64,000 nucleotides of DNA from Williamsia sterculiae (GCF_900156495.1 NZ_FTNT01000002.1:278359-342358); one strand, 5' to 3'; shown: positions 45,248 to 55,937, numbered from the stretch's first letter. Numbers and translations are program-made. The notes: generated by a model from the letters alone, not told the origin.

Positions 45248-46669
45248 TCAGCGCTCGCGGTCGAGATTGGCCATCTTGAGCACATCGAGCCGACGGTCGA
45301 GTTCGTCCTCGGTCAACGAGCCCGAGATCAACCCCCGATCGACGACCGTCTGCCGGATGGTGGTGCCGTTCTTCAGCGCCTGCTTGGCCACCGCGGCGGC
45401 CTCCTCATAGCCGATCGCGCTGTTGAGCGGCGTGACGATGGACGGCGAGCTCTCCGCCAGCGTACGCAACCGTTCCTCGTTGGCCACCAGACCGGAGATG
45501 CACCGGTCGGCGAACAGTCGGGACACGTTGGCGAGCAAGGTCAACGACTCCAGCACATTGCGGGCCATCATCGGGATGTAGACATTGAGTTCGAAGGCGC
45601 CGTTACCGCCACCCCAGGTGACCGCGGCGTCGTTGCCGATGACCTGCGCCGCCACCTGGGTGACGGCCTCGGGGAGCACCGGGTTGACCTTGCCGGGCAT
45701 GATCGACGACCCCGGCTGCAGGTCGGGGAGCTGGATCTCGCCGAGCCCGGTCAACGGACCGGACCCCATCCAGCGGACGTCGTTGGCGATCTTGGTCAGC
45801 GACACCGCGACCACCTTGAGTGCGCCGGACAGCTCGACGAGCCCGTCGCGCGCGGCCTGGGCCTCGAAGTTGTCGGCGGCCAAGCTGAGTGCGTCGACAT
45901 TGGTCAGTCGGCGGAGTTCGGCGACGACCTTGGTGCCGAAACCGGAGGGAGCGTTGAGTCCGGTGCCCACGGCGGTGCCGCCGATCGGCAGCTCACCGAC
46001 CCGCGGCAGGGTCGCGGTCAGTCGCTCGACCCCGGCCTCGATCTGCCTGGTGTATCCGGCGAACTCCTGTCCCAACGTGACCGGCACCGCGTCCATCAGG
46101 TGCGTGCGGCCGGACTTGACCACCTCGCGCCACTGATTCGCCTTGTCCAGCAACGCGAGCCGCAGGTGATCCAGAGCCGGGATGAGGCTGGTGACCGTGG
46201 CCTCGGTGGCGGCCACGTGGGTGGCCGTGGGGAAGGTGTCGTTCGACGACTGCGACATGTTCACGTCGTCGTTGGGATGTACGTCCACCCCGGCGGCCTT
46301 CGCAATGGATGCGATGACCTCGTTGGCGTTCATGTTGGAGCTGGTGCCGGAACCGGTCTGGAACACGTCGATCGGGAACTGGTCGTCGTGTCCGCCGTCG
46401 GCGATCTCGGTGGCCGCCGCGATGATCGCGTCGGCCTTGGTCGCGTCGAGCAGGCCGAGGTCCTTGTTGACCTGCGCGCAGGCCGCCTTCAGCAGACCCA
46501 TGGCGCGAATCTGGGTGCGCTCCAGGGGCCGGTGCGAGATGGGGAAGTTCTCCACCGCACGCTGGGTCTGTGCCCGCCAGAGGGCGTCGCGGGGCACCCG
46601 CACCTCACCCATGGTGTCGTGCTCGATGCGGTAGTCCTGCTCGTCGATGCCGGTGGCTTCGTTGCTCAT
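45248..46669 (-). CDS. fumC: Fumarate hydratase, class II
   Basis: TCA-cycle enzyme interconverting fumarate and malate. It is 473 residues and iron-independent: [69 protein letters not shown], and the superfamily signature [12 protein letters not shown] with the catalytic serine. Length and motifs separate it from aspartase and adenylosuccinate lyase. It corresponds to Rv1098c and lies 37 bases downstream of glpX on the same strand, a likely operon of central carbon metabolism. Confidence 0.95.
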   Translation of the reverse strand: MSNEATGIDEQDYRIEHDTMGEVRVPRDALWRAQTQRAVENFPISHRPLERTQIRAMGLLKAACAQVNKDLGLLDATKADAIIAAATEIADGGHDDQFPIDVFQTGSGTSSNMNANEVIASIAKAAGVDVHPNDDVNMSQSSNDTFPTATHVAATEATVTSLIPALDHLRLALLDKANQWREVVKSGRTHLMDAVPVTLGQEFAGYTRQIEAGVERLTATLPRVGELPIGGTAVGTGLNAPSGFGTKVVAELRRLTNVDALSLAADNFEAQAARDGLVELSGALKVVAVSLTKIANDVRWMGSGPLTGLGEIQLPDLQPGSSIMPGKVNPVLPEAVTQVAAQVIGNDAAVTWGGGNGAFELNVYIPMMARNVLESLTLLANVSRLFADRCISGLVANEERLRTLAESSPSIVTPLNSAIGYEEAAAVAKQALKNGTTIRQTVVDRGLISGSLTEDELDRRLDVLKMANLDRER

Positions 46670-46706
46670 GTGCGTACCCTAACTTTTCGTCCGGATCGCC
46701 GAGTTC

Positions 46707-47714
46707 TCAGCTACCGAAATCGACGGAGGCGAACTCCCGCAGTTTTGCCAGTTGGTGTCGACCCTCGATGTGGCGGATGGTTCCGGACTTGGAGCGCATG
46801 ACCAGCGACCGGGTGGTCGCGCCGTTACGGCGATAGGTGACCCCACGCAGCATGTCGCCGTTGGTGACACCGGTCGCGCAGAAGAACATGTTCTCGCCAC
46901 TGACCAGGTCGTCGGTGCTCAGCACCCGCGACAGGTCGTGACCGGCGTCGAGTGCCTTCTGCTTCTCGGCCTCGTCCTTGGGCCACAGCTTGCCCTGGAT
47001 CTCACCGCCCATGCACTTCATGGCCACCGCGGTGATGATGCCTTCCGGGGTGCCGCCGATACCCATGAGCATGTCCACCGAGCTGTACTCACCGGCCGCG
47101 GCGATCGCACCGGCCACGTCACCGTCGGAGATCAGTCGGATCTTGGCACCCGCGGCCCGGATCTGGGCGATCAGGTCGGCGTGCCGGGGACGGTCGAGGA
47201 CGACCACCGTCATGTCACCGACGTCGATGCTCTTGGCCGCGGCCACCGATTGCACGTTCCATTCCACCGACTTGTCGATGTCGATGGCGCCCGCGGCCTC
47301 GGGACCCACGGCGATCTTCTCCATGTAGAACACGGCCGACGGGTCGAACATGGTGCCGCGCTCGGACACCGCGATCACGGCGATGGAGTTGGGGCGACCC
47401 TCGGCCATCAGGGTGGTGCCGTCGATCGGGTCGACGGCGACGTCCACCGCGGGGCCCTGCCCGTTGCCCACTTCCTCACCGTTGTAGAGCATCGGCGCCT
47501 CGTCCTTCTCGCCTTCGCCGATGACCACCACACCCTGCATCGACACGGTGGAGAGCAGTTCCCGCATCGCGTCGACCGCGGCCTTGTCGCCGCCGTTCTT
47601 GTCACCGCGCCCGACCCACCGTCCGGCGGCCAGCGCTGCCGCCTCCGTCACACGTACCAGCTCCATGGCGAGGTTGCGGTCCGGAGCCTGTGGGGTACGT
47701 GTGCTGTCGGGCAT
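46707..47714 (-). CDS. glpX: Fructose-1,6-bisphosphatase, class II
   Basis: Gluconeogenic phosphatase making fructose 6-phosphate; GlpX is the essential type in mycobacteria. It is 335 residues: [61 protein letters not shown] (metal- and phosphate-binding), and [20 protein letters not shown]. The ATG at 47714 is chosen for the AGGAGG five bases upstream; in-frame starts further out, up to 48113, lack such a site and overlap the divergent DUF4245 gene. fumC follows on the same strand. Corresponds to Rv1099c. Confidence 0.95.
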   Translation of the reverse strand: MPDSTRTPQAPDRNLAMELVRVTEAAALAAGRWVGRGDKNGGDKAAVDAMRELLSTVSMQGVVVIGEGEKDEAPMLYNGEEVGNGQGPAVDVAVDPIDGTTLMAEGRPNSIAVIAVSERGTMFDPSAVFYMEKIAVGPEAAGAIDIDKSVEWNVQSVAAAKSIDVGDMTVVVLDRPRHADLIAQIRAAGAKIRLISDGDVAGAIAAAGEYSSVDMLMGIGGTPEGIITAVAMKCMGGEIQGKLWPKDEAEKQKALDAGHDLSRVLSTDDLVSGENMFFCATGVTNGDMLRGVTYRRNGATTRSLVMRSKSGTIRHIEGRHQLAKLREFASVDFGS

Positions 47715-47817
47715 CGAATCCTCCTGGTAAGGCGATGGTGTCGTTGCCATCTTCCCATGTCGGTTGCGTCCCTCCGGACTCGGACCACCCCGTTGGCGGC
47801 GCGATACGCTGGACGCC

Positions 47818-48402
47818 ATGGCCGAGAAACCGCGGATCCTCAACAACAGCCGGGACATGATCTGGTCCCTGGTTCCGCTGTTGTTGATCTGCGGGGTGAT
47901 CGCGGTGGTGTCGGGCAACTGTTCGGTGGGGCTCTCGGGTACGGCGCGCGACGACAAGACCCCCGCGTACGACGTGAACACCGGTCTGCGTGCGGATGCC
48001 CGGACGATGCCGTTTCCGCTGCGTCTGCCCGTCACCCCGGAGGGATGGAAACCGAACTCGGGGAGCACCGATTCGGCGGGTACGGGTACCGCGAGCAACG
48101 TCGGGTACGTCACGGCCAGGGGAATCTATCTGCAGCTCACCCAATCCGATGCCGACGAGGGTGATCTGGTCACCAAACTCGGTGGCACCGGGATGACCGG
48201 TGCGGGCACCGTGGACGCCGCCGGTCGACAATGGGTCCGCTACAACGAGTCCGAGGGCGACTCCGCCGCGGCGGGCACCGAGAAGGTGTGGATCACGGAC
48301 CTCGGCGATGTCCGGATCGGTCTGTCGGGCAAGGCGGATGACGACGACTTCACCACCCTGGCGACTGCGGTGCTGGCCGCACAACCGCTCTCGCGCACCT
48401 GA
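47818..48402 (+). CDS. DUF4245 single-pass membrane protein
   Basis: A 194-residue protein with one N-terminal helix at ~16-34 ([18 protein letters not shown]) and an extracytoplasmic domain with [12 protein letters not shown] and a run of small beta-like segments, matching DUF4245 (Rv1100 group). TACGCT at 47805-47810 lies seven bases before the ATG, a leaderless arrangement. It is divergent from glpX and has no known function. Confidence 0.85.
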   Translation: MAEKPRILNNSRDMIWSLVPLLLICGVIAVVSGNCSVGLSGTARDDKTPAYDVNTGLRADARTMPFPLRLPVTPEGWKPNSGSTDSAGTGTASNVGYVTARGIYLQLTQSDADEGDLVTKLGGTGMTGAGTVDAAGRQWVRYNESEGDSAAAGTEKVWITDLGDVRIGLSGKADDDDFTTLATAVLAAQPLSRT

Positions 48403-48420
48403 CGCGCCGGTCGCGTCCGA

Positions 48421-48687
48421 TCAGGCGTCGGGGTCGATGTCGTCGTCGGAGATGTCACCGTCGGCGGAGTCCGCGTTCAGGGTCGCCTCGATACGCGCCC
48501 GCGCCCCCTCGAGATGCTCTTCGCACCGTCGGGCCAGCGCCTCGCCCCGCTCCCACAGGTTCAGCGACGAGTCCAGGTCGAGCCCGCCCAGCTCCAACAG
48601 ACGCACCACCTCGACCAGCTCGTCCCGGGCCTGCTCGTAGCCCAATTCGGCGACCGGTGTCGGTTCGTCGGTGGTGTCCGCGCTCAC
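48421..48687 (-). CDS. xseB: Exodeoxyribonuclease VII small subunit
   Basis: An 88-residue helical subunit: [45 protein letters not shown] is the XseB domain, followed by an acidic tail ([16 protein letters not shown]). XseB binds along the XseA helical region and is needed for single-strand DNA degradation. It starts ten bases after xseA ends, in an operon with it. Confidence 0.93.
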   Translation of the reverse strand: MSADTTDEPTPVAELGYEQARDELVEVVRLLELGGLDLDSSLNLWERGEALARRCEEHLEGARARIEATLNADSADGDISDDDIDPDA

Positions 48688-48697
48688 GTCTGCCCTC

Positions 48698-49963
48698 TCA
48701 TTTCTTTCTCACTCCCATCACGGCCGCGTCCACCGCTCCGTCGGCGACCCGTACCCGCAGCTGCGAACCGATCGGCATGTCCGCGACCGAGTCCACGACG
48801 TGCGCCTCGGCGCCGGCCACCCGCTGGACGACCGCGTAACCCCTGGCCAGGGTCTGTGCGGGTCCGAGGGTGGCCAGCCGCGCGGCGAGGTGTTCGATCT
48901 GGTTGTCGGCCACGTCGACCATCCGCACCGCGTCCCGACGGATGTCCCGCCGCATCCGCTCCACCGCATCGGCCCGATCGTCGAGCATCCGCATCGGGTC
49001 AGCCAACACGCGACGTGTGCGCATCGCGGTCAGAGCCGCGCCCTCCCTGGCCACCCAGTTGCGCAGTGCCTGCGCACTACGCGCCCGCAGGTCGTCGAGG
49101 AGGGCCAGTTCGGCGACGACGTCGGGCACCACCGCCTTGGCGGCCGCGGTCGGGGTGGGTGCCCGCAGGTCGGCGACGAGATCGAGCAGCGGACTGTCCG
49201 GTTCGTGGCCGATCGCGCTGATCACGGGGGTGGTGCAGGCGGCGACGGCCCGACACAGCGCCTCGTCGGAGAAGGGGAGCAGATCCTCCACGCTGCCGCC
49301 ACCGCGGGCGATGATGATGACATCCACGGCCCGGTCGTGATCCAGTTCGGCCAGCTCCCGCAGGATCTGCGGTACCGCGGTGGGTCCCTGTACAGGGGTG
49401 TTGCGGATGTCGAAGCGCACCGCGGGCCACCGGGTGGTCGCCACCGACGTCACGTCGTGTTGGGCGGCGCTGGCCCGCGCGGTGATCAAGCCGACCCGTG
49501 CGGGTAGGAACGGCAGCGGCCGTTTCCGGCGCTCGTCGAACAGCCCCTCGGCGGCCAGGAGCCGCCGCAACCGCTCCAGACGGGCCAGCAGTTCCCCGAT
49601 ACCTACGGGTCGGATCTCGGTGACCGCCAACGACAGGGTGCCGCGGCCGGTGTAGAAATTGGGCCGGCCGCACATCACCACCCGGCTGCCCTCCGTCAGC
49701 GGGACCTCGCTGCGGTCGAGCACCTCCGGCCGGCAGGTCACCGAGAGCGACATGTCGACCGACGGGTCGCGCAGCACCACGAATGCGGTACGTGGGCGGC
49801 GGTTGATCTGGGTGATCTGCCCCTCCACCCACACCTGCCCCAGTCGGTGCAACCAGTCGGCGATCTTGGTGCTGACCGTGCGCACCGGCCATGGGTTCTC
49901 CGGACTGGACTTCTCCGGCGCGGACGCGGGACGTCGGTCACCCGGACGGTCGACGGGACCGTT
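48698..49963 (-). CDS. xseA: Exodeoxyribonuclease VII large subunit
   Basis: Catalytic subunit of the single-strand-specific nuclease used in DNA repair. It is 421 residues from GTG 49963: an N-terminal OB fold ([23 protein letters not shown]...[18 protein letters not shown]), the catalytic region [17 protein letters not shown] and [46 protein letters not shown], then a long helical segment for XseB binding. The start was set to fit the homologous [16 protein letters not shown] onset and to lie just after the upstream stop codon at 49992. Longer frames read through the upstream gene out of frame. Confidence 0.93.
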   Translation of the reverse strand, partial: NGPVDRPGDRRPASAPEKSSPENPWPVRTVSTKIADWLHRLGQVWVEGQITQINRRPRTAFVVLRDPSVDMSLSVTCRPEVLDRSEVPLTEGSRVVMCGRPNFYTGRGTLSLAVTEIRPVGIGELLARLERLRRLLAAEGLFDERRKRPLPFLPARVGLITARASAAQHDVTSVATTRWPAVRFDIRNTPVQGPTAVPQILRELAELDHDRAVDVIIIARGGGSVEDLLPFSDEALCRAVAACTTPVISAIGHEPDSPLLDLVADLRAPTPTAAAKAVVPDVVAELALLDDLRARSAQALRNWVAREGAALTAMRTRRVLADPMRMLDDRADAVERMRRDIRRDAVRMVDVADNQIEHLAARLATLGPAQTLARGYAVVQRVAGAEAHVVDSVADMPIGSQLRVRVADGAVDAAVMGVRKK

Positions 49964-49991
49964 CACCGGGCGCGGTTCGACAGAGGGTCCG

Positions 49992-50693
49992 TCACTTGTT
50001 CGCGGCGGCGGTGATCCGGTTGTCGAGCATCGTCTGGAACGGTGCCCTGCCGCGGTGGGAGCGCTCGTAGTCCGCCAGGTCCTGGAGGTCGTCGATGCCG
50101 ACCGTGCGGATCTTCGCCCGTAGTTGCGCCAAGGTGAGGGTGTCGTACTCGAGGAATTCCACGATCTCCGGAGCCGGGCCACCGGGGGTCGAGGGGGCCG
50201 GGTCGGCTGTCGGGGTGGCACGTCCTGCGCCCACGAGTTCGTCGGGGGCGTTGCTGTAGAGCGCGAACCGGCCGGCGGACGCCGAACCCAACGACACCGG
50301 GGTGTCGTCGGCGGGTTGCTCCGCGGGCTCGTCCTGCGGTGTGGTCGCCTCGTCGTGGTTGGGCGAGCTGATGTAGTCGACCGGCTCCGCGTCCGGTGTG
50401 TCCCGGACCGGCGGGTGTGCGATCGCGATCTGCGGCGCGTCCTTCGCCTCGTCCTCGTCGAACGTTGCCCATTCGGGCTGTTCCTCGGATCGGTGGAAGA
50501 TCAGCTCCAACGCACCGTCGCCCTTGATGGCGAGCTCGGCCATGCTCTGCTGCAGCCGCATGGCGGCCTGCAGGGCCTGACTCACCGCGGTCAGGGGGAG
50601 GGTCACCGCCGTGCTGGGCAGGCGGCGCGTCTCCTCTATGGCGGTGACGATGAGACCGGTCACAACCCGGGCGGCGAATGGGGGTCGGATCAT
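49992..50693 (-). CDS. Lipid droplet-associated protein (MLDS/Rv1109c-like)
   Basis: A 233-residue protein. The N-terminal ~75 residues ([21 protein letters not shown], then [33 protein letters not shown]) form amphipathic apolipoprotein-like helices. A long acidic, proline-rich middle follows, and the C-terminus ([42 protein letters not shown]) is a compact SAP/Rho-N-like helical domain. It fits the family of the Rhodococcus lipid-droplet protein MLDS, whose M. tuberculosis relative Rv1109c also lies between xseA and ispH. It probably coats triacylglycerol or wax-ester inclusions. It is divergent from ispH. The start at 50693 has only a weak ribosome site. Confidence 0.8.
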   Translation of the reverse strand: MIRPPFAARVVTGLIVTAIEETRRLPSTAVTLPLTAVSQALQAAMRLQQSMAELAIKGDGALELIFHRSEEQPEWATFDEDEAKDAPQIAIAHPPVRDTPDAEPVDYISSPNHDEATTPQDEPAEQPADDTPVSLGSASAGRFALYSNAPDELVGAGRATPTADPAPSTPGGPAPEIVEFLEYDTLTLAQLRAKIRTVGIDDLQDLADYERSHRGRAPFQTMLDNRITAAANK

Positions 50694-50804
50694 GCCCTGA
50701 GCATGCCTCATCGCACCGACGTCCACCACCAATGGGGCCCGGCGGCAGATGCCGATGCCCCGTCGGGGTCGGAATCGGGCACCGTCGCCCGTACCCTGAG
50801 GTGT

Positions 50805-51755
50805 ATGTCTGCCAAACGTGTGCTGCTGGCCGAACCCCGTGGATACTGCGCCGGGGTGGACCGGGCGGTGGAGACGGTCGAACGTGCCCTGGAGACGCAG
50901 GGTGCGCCGGTGTACGTGCGCAAGGAGATCGTGCACAACCGGCATGTGGTGCAGACGCTGAGCGAGCGCGGCGCGGTCTTCGTCGACGAGACCGACGAGG
51001 TCCCCGAGGGTGAGCTGGTGGTGTTCTCCGCTCACGGCGTGTCACCCGCGGTGCACGCAGGCGCTGCCGAACGACACCTGCGCACCATTGACGCGACGTG
51101 TCCGCTGGTCAGCAAGGTGCACCAGGAGGCGAAGCGGTTCGCACGGTCGGATTACGACATCCTGCTCATCGGACACGAGGGCCACGAGGAGGTCGAGGGG
51201 ACCGCGGGTGAGGCACCCGATCGGATCCAACTCGTCGATGGTCCCGATGCTGTGGACGACGTGCAGGTTCGCGACGAGTCCAAGGTGATCTGGTTGTCGC
51301 AGACCACCTTGTCCGTGGACGAGACCATGGCCACCGTCCGCAGGCTGCGTGAGCGCTTTCCGCAGCTGGCGGATCCGCCGAGTGACGACATCTGCTACGC
51401 CACCCAGAACCGACAGGTCGCGGTGAAGGCAATGGCACCGCACTGCGACCTGGTGATCGTGGTGGGCTCGCAGAACTCCTCGAATTCGGTCCGGTTGGTC
51501 GAGGTGGCGCTGCAGGCCGGCGCCACCGCGTCGCACCTGGTCGACTACGCCCGCGACATCGACCCCGCGTGGCTCGACGGGGTGACCACCGTGGGCGTCA
51601 CCTCGGGGGCGTCGGTGCCGGAGGTGCTGGTCCGCGGCGTGCTCGACAGGCTCGCGGAACACGAGTTCGAGACCGTCGAGGCGGTCACCACCGCCAACGA
51701 GACGATCACCTTCGCGCTGCCCCGTGAGCTTCGGCCCGCGAACACCGCGAGCTGA
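50805..51755 (+). CDS. ispH: 4-hydroxy-3-methylbut-2-enyl diphosphate reductase
   Basis: Last step of the MEP pathway, giving isopentenyl and dimethylallyl diphosphates. It is 316 residues with the three cysteines of the [4Fe-4S] cluster in [13 protein letters not shown] (~C15), [12 protein letters not shown] and [20 protein letters not shown] and SAHGVSP hold substrate-binding histidines, and [11 protein letters not shown] the phosphate site. TACCCT at 50792-50797 lies seven bases before the ATG. It corresponds to lytB2 (Rv1110) and feeds the prenyl-phosphate pathway that the cis-prenyltransferase at 34.5 kb uses. Confidence 0.96.
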   Translation: MSAKRVLLAEPRGYCAGVDRAVETVERALETQGAPVYVRKEIVHNRHVVQTLSERGAVFVDETDEVPEGELVVFSAHGVSPAVHAGAAERHLRTIDATCPLVSKVHQEAKRFARSDYDILLIGHEGHEEVEGTAGEAPDRIQLVDGPDAVDDVQVRDESKVIWLSQTTLSVDETMATVRRLRERFPQLADPPSDDICYATQNRQVAVKAMAPHCDLVIVVGSQNSSNSVRLVEVALQAGATASHLVDYARDIDPAWLDGVTTVGVTSGASVPEVLVRGVLDRLAEHEFETVEAVTTANETITFALPRELRPANTAS

Positions 51756-51939
51756 GGCGTGCGGGCGGCGGTGTCGTCCGATCGAGTGAATGTGGCGGAC
51801 GAGCCGCTCGCGTCCGTCCCTCGCCGCCCGACTGCCCTAGACTTCGATCCGACGTCCGATCGAGGGCGGTCTGGTTGGCCCGGCTGGGTCGTGAAGCGGG
51901 GTTGTCGTGCACATCGTTTGTCGGCCGTGTAGGTGATGG

Positions 51940-52878
51940 GTGACGGTTCGCCATGCGGTGAGGGCCATGGTCGTGACGCTGGCGGCTGCGGCCGTGTGCG
52001 TGGTGGCGAACGCGGTCGTGTACGCGGCACCCGCGCCCGGTGGCGACGACGTCACGTGCCGGCCGGACGCGGCACATCCGCGGCCGGTGGTACTGGTACA
52101 CGGTGACGGAGCCGGAGTGCAGGCGACGTGGCCCCTACTGCGGGACTCGCTGCGTCGGGACGGTTTCTGTGTGTTCGCCCCCGAATACGGTCGCCACACC
52201 GCGGCCGAGACGACGAACCTCCTGGACTTCGCGGGCGGTTCGGACATCCGCACCTCCGCGATCGATGTGGGCACATACCTGCACCGCGTGCGATCGTCGA
52301 CCGGCGCGCGTCAGATCGATGTGGTCGCCCATTCGATGGGTGCCCTGACGGTTCGGCAGTTCCTACGATTCGACGGCGGTTGGATCGGGGGTGACCCGCC
52401 GACGTCGGTGGTGCGCACCCTCGTGAGCGTCGCGGGCCCCAACCACGGCACGACCTTCAACGGCAACCAGGGTCTGCGCGATCGTGCCTCCCGGCTAGGG
52501 CTTCCCGCCGACGACGCCATCGCGCTCGGGGTGGGTCCGTCCTACACACAACAGATGGTCGGCTCGTCGCTGCTGACCGAACTCAACGCCGGGGGCGACA
52601 CCCTGCCGGGAATCCGCTACGTCGCGTTGGCCACTCACGACGACGCGGTGGTCACCCCGCCGGCGTCCGGTTTCCTGGCGGCGGTGCGCGGTGCAGCGGT
52701 GCAGAACGTCTGGGTCCAGGACGGCTGTCCGGGCCGGGTCGTGTCGCACAGCCAGATGACCACCGATTCCCGGTCTCGATGGATGATTCGGCAGGCTCTC
52801 GACACCGGCGCCGTGAGCATCAGCGCAGGGCCGTGTGCCGCGGACGCGACAGCAACTCCGACGAGAGCAGGACGATGA
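51940..52878 (+). CDS. Secreted lipase (alpha/beta hydrolase)
   Basis: A 312-residue exported lipase/esterase. A signal peptide spans ~1-29 (RAMVVTLAAAAVCVVANAVVYA). PVVLVHGDGAGVQATWPLL is the oxyanion-hole region, IDVVAHSMGALTVRQFL carries the nucleophile serine, and a C-terminal RVVSHSQMTTD holds the probable histidine. Several cysteines suggest disulfides. The GTG at 51940 follows AGGTGAT. The next gene starts inside the stop codon (ATGA), so lipase and mycolyltransferase-like protein are made together, hinting at a shared envelope-lipid role. The 184 bases upstream hold no gene. Confidence 0.85.
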   Translation: MTVRHAVRAMVVTLAAAAVCVVANAVVYAAPAPGGDDVTCRPDAAHPRPVVLVHGDGAGVQATWPLLRDSLRRDGFCVFAPEYGRHTAAETTNLLDFAGGSDIRTSAIDVGTYLHRVRSSTGARQIDVVAHSMGALTVRQFLRFDGGWIGGDPPTSVVRTLVSVAGPNHGTTFNGNQGLRDRASRLGLPADDAIALGVGPSYTQQMVGSSLLTELNAGGDTLPGIRYVALATHDDAVVTPPASGFLAAVRGAAVQNVWVQDGCPGRVVSHSQMTTDSRSRWMIRQALDTGAVSISAGPCAADATATPTRAGR

Positions 52879-53900
52879 CGCGCATGAACTGGCACGTCCG
52901 GGTCCGCACCCTGATCGTGGCCGCGTCCGCGATCGTCGCCATGTCGGTCACGACGGGGCCCGCGAGCGCCGGGCCCGGTGCCGACGCGCCCTCCTCGGAC
53001 GGGTCCCACCTGGTCAGCCTCACCCGCGGTGAGGGCAGACAGGCGGATGCCATCGTCTACTCGGCAGCCATGGACCGGAACATCGCGCTGAAGTTGCTGA
53101 TCGCGCCCGGGTCGGCGCCGCGACCCACCATGTACATCCTCGACGGCGTCGGGGGCGGCAAGGGCAACAACCTGATGATGACGTGGGGGCGGGCGCAGCC
53201 GTTCCTGTCCGACAAAGACGTCAACGTGGTCGCCACGGTGGGCGGCGACTCGAGTTACTTCACCGACTGGAAGCGCGACGATCCACGACTCGGTCGACAG
53301 AAATGGGCCACGTTCCTCACCGAGGAACTGCCACCGATCGTCGACGCCACGCTCAACACGACGCGTCGCAACGCGTTGGTCGGCATATCGATGTCCGGTA
53401 CGTCCTCCCTGGCGCTGGCCATCCGTAAACCCGGACTGTTCCAGGCTGTCTCATCGATGAGTGGGTGTGCGCAGACCAGTGATCCCCTGGGGCAGGCGTA
53501 CGTCAACGTCACGGTGTCGGACTTCGGTGGCGATGTCGACAACATGTGGGGAGCGCCCGACGACCCGCTCTGGACCCGGAACGACCCCTACCTGCACGCC
53601 GACGCGCTGCGCGGCACCACTCTGTACATCTCCAATGGCAGCGGCCTGCCGGGAAGGTACGACAATTTGCAGGCACCCAACGTGCACGGCGAGGTCGGTC
53701 AGCTGATCGCGCAGCTCACCGTCGGCGGCGTGATCGAGGCCGCCACCAACCAGTGCAGTCACAACCTGCAGGCCCGACTGCACTCGCTCGGCATCCCCGC
53801 CACCTTCGATCTGCGACCGACCGGCACCCATTCCTGGGATTACTGGGCCGAGGACTTCCGGAAGTCGTACCCGGTTCTCCACGCGGCGATCACCGACTGA
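52875..53900 (+). CDS. Antigen 85-like mycolyltransferase/esterase
   Basis: A 341-residue exported member of the esterase D/antigen 85 family, which transfers mycolic acids to trehalose or arabinogalactan. Signal peptide ~1-32 (VRTLIVAASAIVAMSVTTGPASA). The catalytic serine is in NALVGISMSGTSSLALAI, and the histidine in PTGTHSWDYWAEDF, almost identical to the GTHSWEYW of antigen 85. TMYILDGVGGGKGNNLM and VVATVGGDSSYFTDW mark the fold. It is translationally coupled to the lipase upstream (four-base overlap), a pairing not usual for the main antigen 85 genes. Its stop overlaps the convergent methyltransferase gene by 11 bases. Confidence 0.88.
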   Translation: MTRMNWHVRVRTLIVAASAIVAMSVTTGPASAGPGADAPSSDGSHLVSLTRGEGRQADAIVYSAAMDRNIALKLLIAPGSAPRPTMYILDGVGGGKGNNLMMTWGRAQPFLSDKDVNVVATVGGDSSYFTDWKRDDPRLGRQKWATFLTEELPPIVDATLNTTRRNALVGISMSGTSSLALAIRKPGLFQAVSSMSGCAQTSDPLGQAYVNVTVSDFGGDVDNMWGAPDDPLWTRNDPYLHADALRGTTLYISNGSGLPGRYDNLQAPNVHGEVGQLIAQLTVGGVIEAATNQCSHNLQARLHSLGIPATFDLRPTGTHSWDYWAEDFRKSYPVLHAAITD

Positions 53901-54504
53901 GCCGGTCCGGCCTGCGCCACACGATGAGGTACCGCCACATCGGCAGTTGTCGCCACCGAGCGGACGGGAGCTCGGCGTGTACCGCCTGTTCGACCTCGGC
54001 GTAGGTGTGGGGTGGCGGCCAGACCATGGGTGCGGTGTGCTCCCAGAAGCCGTGACGCCAGGACAGATAGCGGTGCTGTACCTGACCGCCGAGGTGGAGG
54101 AGGACGTCCCGTGGTCGGGAGGTGCGGGCGATGCCGACGATCGCGAGTACCCCGCCGGGTGCCACCAGATCGGCACACCGATGCAGTGCGCCCGTCAGAT
54201 CGGGAAGGTGATGCAACGTCGCTACCGAGGCGACCACGTCGAACGACCGAGATGCGAGCGGATGGGTGAGCACATCACCCCGGATCCACTCGACCGCGTC
54301 CGATTCGAGTCGCGCGGACCGCAGCACAGCGGTGTCGATGTCGATGGCGGTGACCTGGGGGATCGTGCGCGAGAGGTCCGCGGCGAGCAGTCCGTTGCCG
54401 GTGCCCACGTCCAGCGCAGTCCGCGCTCCGGGCGGCACCGCGGTCTCGATGAGGCGGTGGTAGTGGATGTTGTGGTTCCAGCGTGTCGAGCCGTCGGGAG
54501 CCAT
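53890..54504 (-). CDS. Class I SAM-dependent methyltransferase
   Basis: A 204-residue methyltransferase with the SAM-binding motif ALDVGTGNGLLAADLSR (~30-45), an acidic VTAIDIDTAVL strand end, FDVVASVATLHHL and LVAPGGVLAIVGIAR. The ATG at 54504 lies eight bases after the mycP4 stop codon, so it is probably the third gene of the eccD4-mycP4 operon. The substrate is unknown; the neighbourhood gives no clear lead. It occupies the place where eccB4 would lie next to mycP4 in M. tuberculosis. Confidence 0.85.
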   Translation of the reverse strand: MAPDGSTRWNHNIHYHRLIETAVPPGARTALDVGTGNGLLAADLSRTIPQVTAIDIDTAVLRSARLESDAVEWIRGDVLTHPLASRSFDVVASVATLHHLPDLTGALHRCADLVAPGGVLAIVGIARTSRPRDVLLHLGGQVQHRYLSWRHGFWEHTAPMVWPPPHTYAEVEQAVHAELPSARWRQLPMWRYLIVWRRPDRLSR

Positions 54505-54512
54505 CGGACCGC

Positions 54513-55937
54513 TCAGTACTCGTCGGGACGCAGCTTGCGCAACCTGCGGAACGGGATGCTCAGTGCGATCCCCGCGGCGGTGACCCCCAGGCAGGCGGCC
54601 ACGGCGATCACCGCGCGATTTCGGGCCCGGTGGTCGGGTGCGGTCTTCGGGGCGGGCGCCGGGATGGCGTGTGCCTGTTGCGGATCCGGGATCGTGCCGG
54701 GCAGGGTGGCGGTGAGCGCCGCGACGGGGTCGATGACGCCGTGGCCGATCGCGTTGTCGCGGCCGGTACCGGGCGCGTGTGCGGTGCGGGTGATCCGGTC
54801 GATCACCTGCGCGGCGGTGAGCTGTGGGAACCGGGCGCGGATCAAGGCCGCGAGACCGGAGACGTACGGGGCGGCGAAGCTGGTGCCGTCGATACCGATC
54901 AGCCCCTTCTGACCCTCCTGTGCATCGACGAGTCGGTCGGAGCCGGCTGTGCTGTCGAGGCTGGTGATGTCGGTGCCCGGCGCGGCGACGCCCAGCCACG
55001 GACCGTGCAGGCTGAACGCCGCGGGTGCACCGGTCGCCGAGTCCACGGCCCCGACGGTGAGTACCTGCGGCGCGAACCAGGCCGGTGACGCGATGGTGAC
55101 CGCGGTGTCCCACCCGTACAACTCCGGTGAGGCCGGCCCGGGGGACGGGTTCTGTGTCTCGCACGACGACCCCTGCGCGAGGTTTCCCGCGGCCACCACG
55201 ACCACCACGTTGCGGGTGAACGCATAGCGGACCGCGGCGCCGAGGCGGTTGTCGCCCAGCGCACGGTCCGCGGGTCCGCAGGCCACCTCGGAGATGTTGA
55301 TGACCGTCGCCCCGAGGTCCACCGCATGCACCACGGCGTTGGCCAGGGTCTGCACGGTGCCATAACCGGAGCCGACCTTCGGCGGTCCGTCGCGGTCGCT
55401 GCGCTGGTTCTTCGCCTGGTACGCATCACTGGACTGGCGGATCGCGATGATCGTGGAATCCGGCGCGACCCCGGCGAACCCGTCGTCGGGCGACGGCTTG
55501 GCGGCGATGAGCCCGGCCACCAACGTTCCGTGGGCGTCGCAGTCGGTGGTGCCGTTCTGGTCGGACACGTAATCGCCGCCGTTGACCACCCTGGCCAACC
55601 GCGGGTGCCGGGTGACCCCGGTGTCGATGACCGCCACGCGCTGACCCGCCCCGCGGCTGATACGCCACGCCGCGGGCAGGTCCATCATCCGCTGCGCAGC
55701 GGTCGGTTCCGCGTGGTTCACCCCCGGCATCTGCGTCGGCTTTGCGCACAGGGTGCGTTGCTCGGTGGGGTCCGCCGGTGCCACCGGGGCACCGCGGACC
55801 AGTGCACCGGGGTCGATCCGGGGCGGGGTGAGCGCCGCAGCGGGCGTCGCCGAGGCCATGGCCAACAGGGCGGACCCGAGCACCGCGATGCCGACGCGCG
55901 CACACCGCGCGCAGAGGTCAGAGGTTGCGGAGGACAC
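54513..55937 (-). CDS. mycP4: Type VII secretion mycosin protease (ESX-4)
   Basis: A 474-residue membrane-anchored subtilisin. Signal peptide ~12-37 (VGIAVLGSALLAMASATPAAA), catalytic Asp in RVAVIDTGVTRH, His in DCDAHGTLVAGLIAAKP, oxyanion Asn in VVVAAGNLAQ, Ser in GIDGTSFAAPYVSGL, and a C-terminal transmembrane helix (AVIAVAACLGVTAAGIALSIPF) with a basic tail, the mycosin architecture. The GTG at 55937 overlaps the eccD4 end by 20 bases; longer frames only read across eccD4. Assigned to ESX-4 because eccC and an Rv3446c-like gene are divergently adjacent. Mycosin stabilises the secretion complex and processes selected substrates. Confidence 0.92.
   Translation of the reverse strand: MSSATSDLCARCARVGIAVLGSALLAMASATPAAALTPPRIDPGALVRGAPVAPADPTEQRTLCAKPTQMPGVNHAEPTAAQRMMDLPAAWRISRGAGQRVAVIDTGVTRHPRLARVVNGGDYVSDQNGTTDCDAHGTLVAGLIAAKPSPDDGFAGVAPDSTIIAIRQSSDAYQAKNQRSDRDGPPKVGSGYGTVQTLANAVVHAVDLGATVINISEVACGPADRALGDNRLGAAVRYAFTRNVVVVVAAGNLAQGSSCETQNPSPGPASPELYGWDTAVTIASPAWFAPQVLTVGAVDSATGAPAAFSLHGPWLGVAAPGTDITSLDSTAGSDRLVDAQEGQKGLIGIDGTSFAAPYVSGLAALIRARFPQLTAAQVIDRITRTAHAPGTGRDNAIGHGVIDPVAALTATLPGTIPDPQQAHAIPAPAPKTAPDHRARNRAVIAVAACLGVTAAGIALSIPFRRLRKLRPDEY

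Noticed and set aside
53890-55164. A 424-codon minus-strand frame ending with the methyltransferase
   Set aside because: The upstream two fifths is arginine-rich out-of-frame reading of mycP4; the methyltransferase starts at the ATG 54504.
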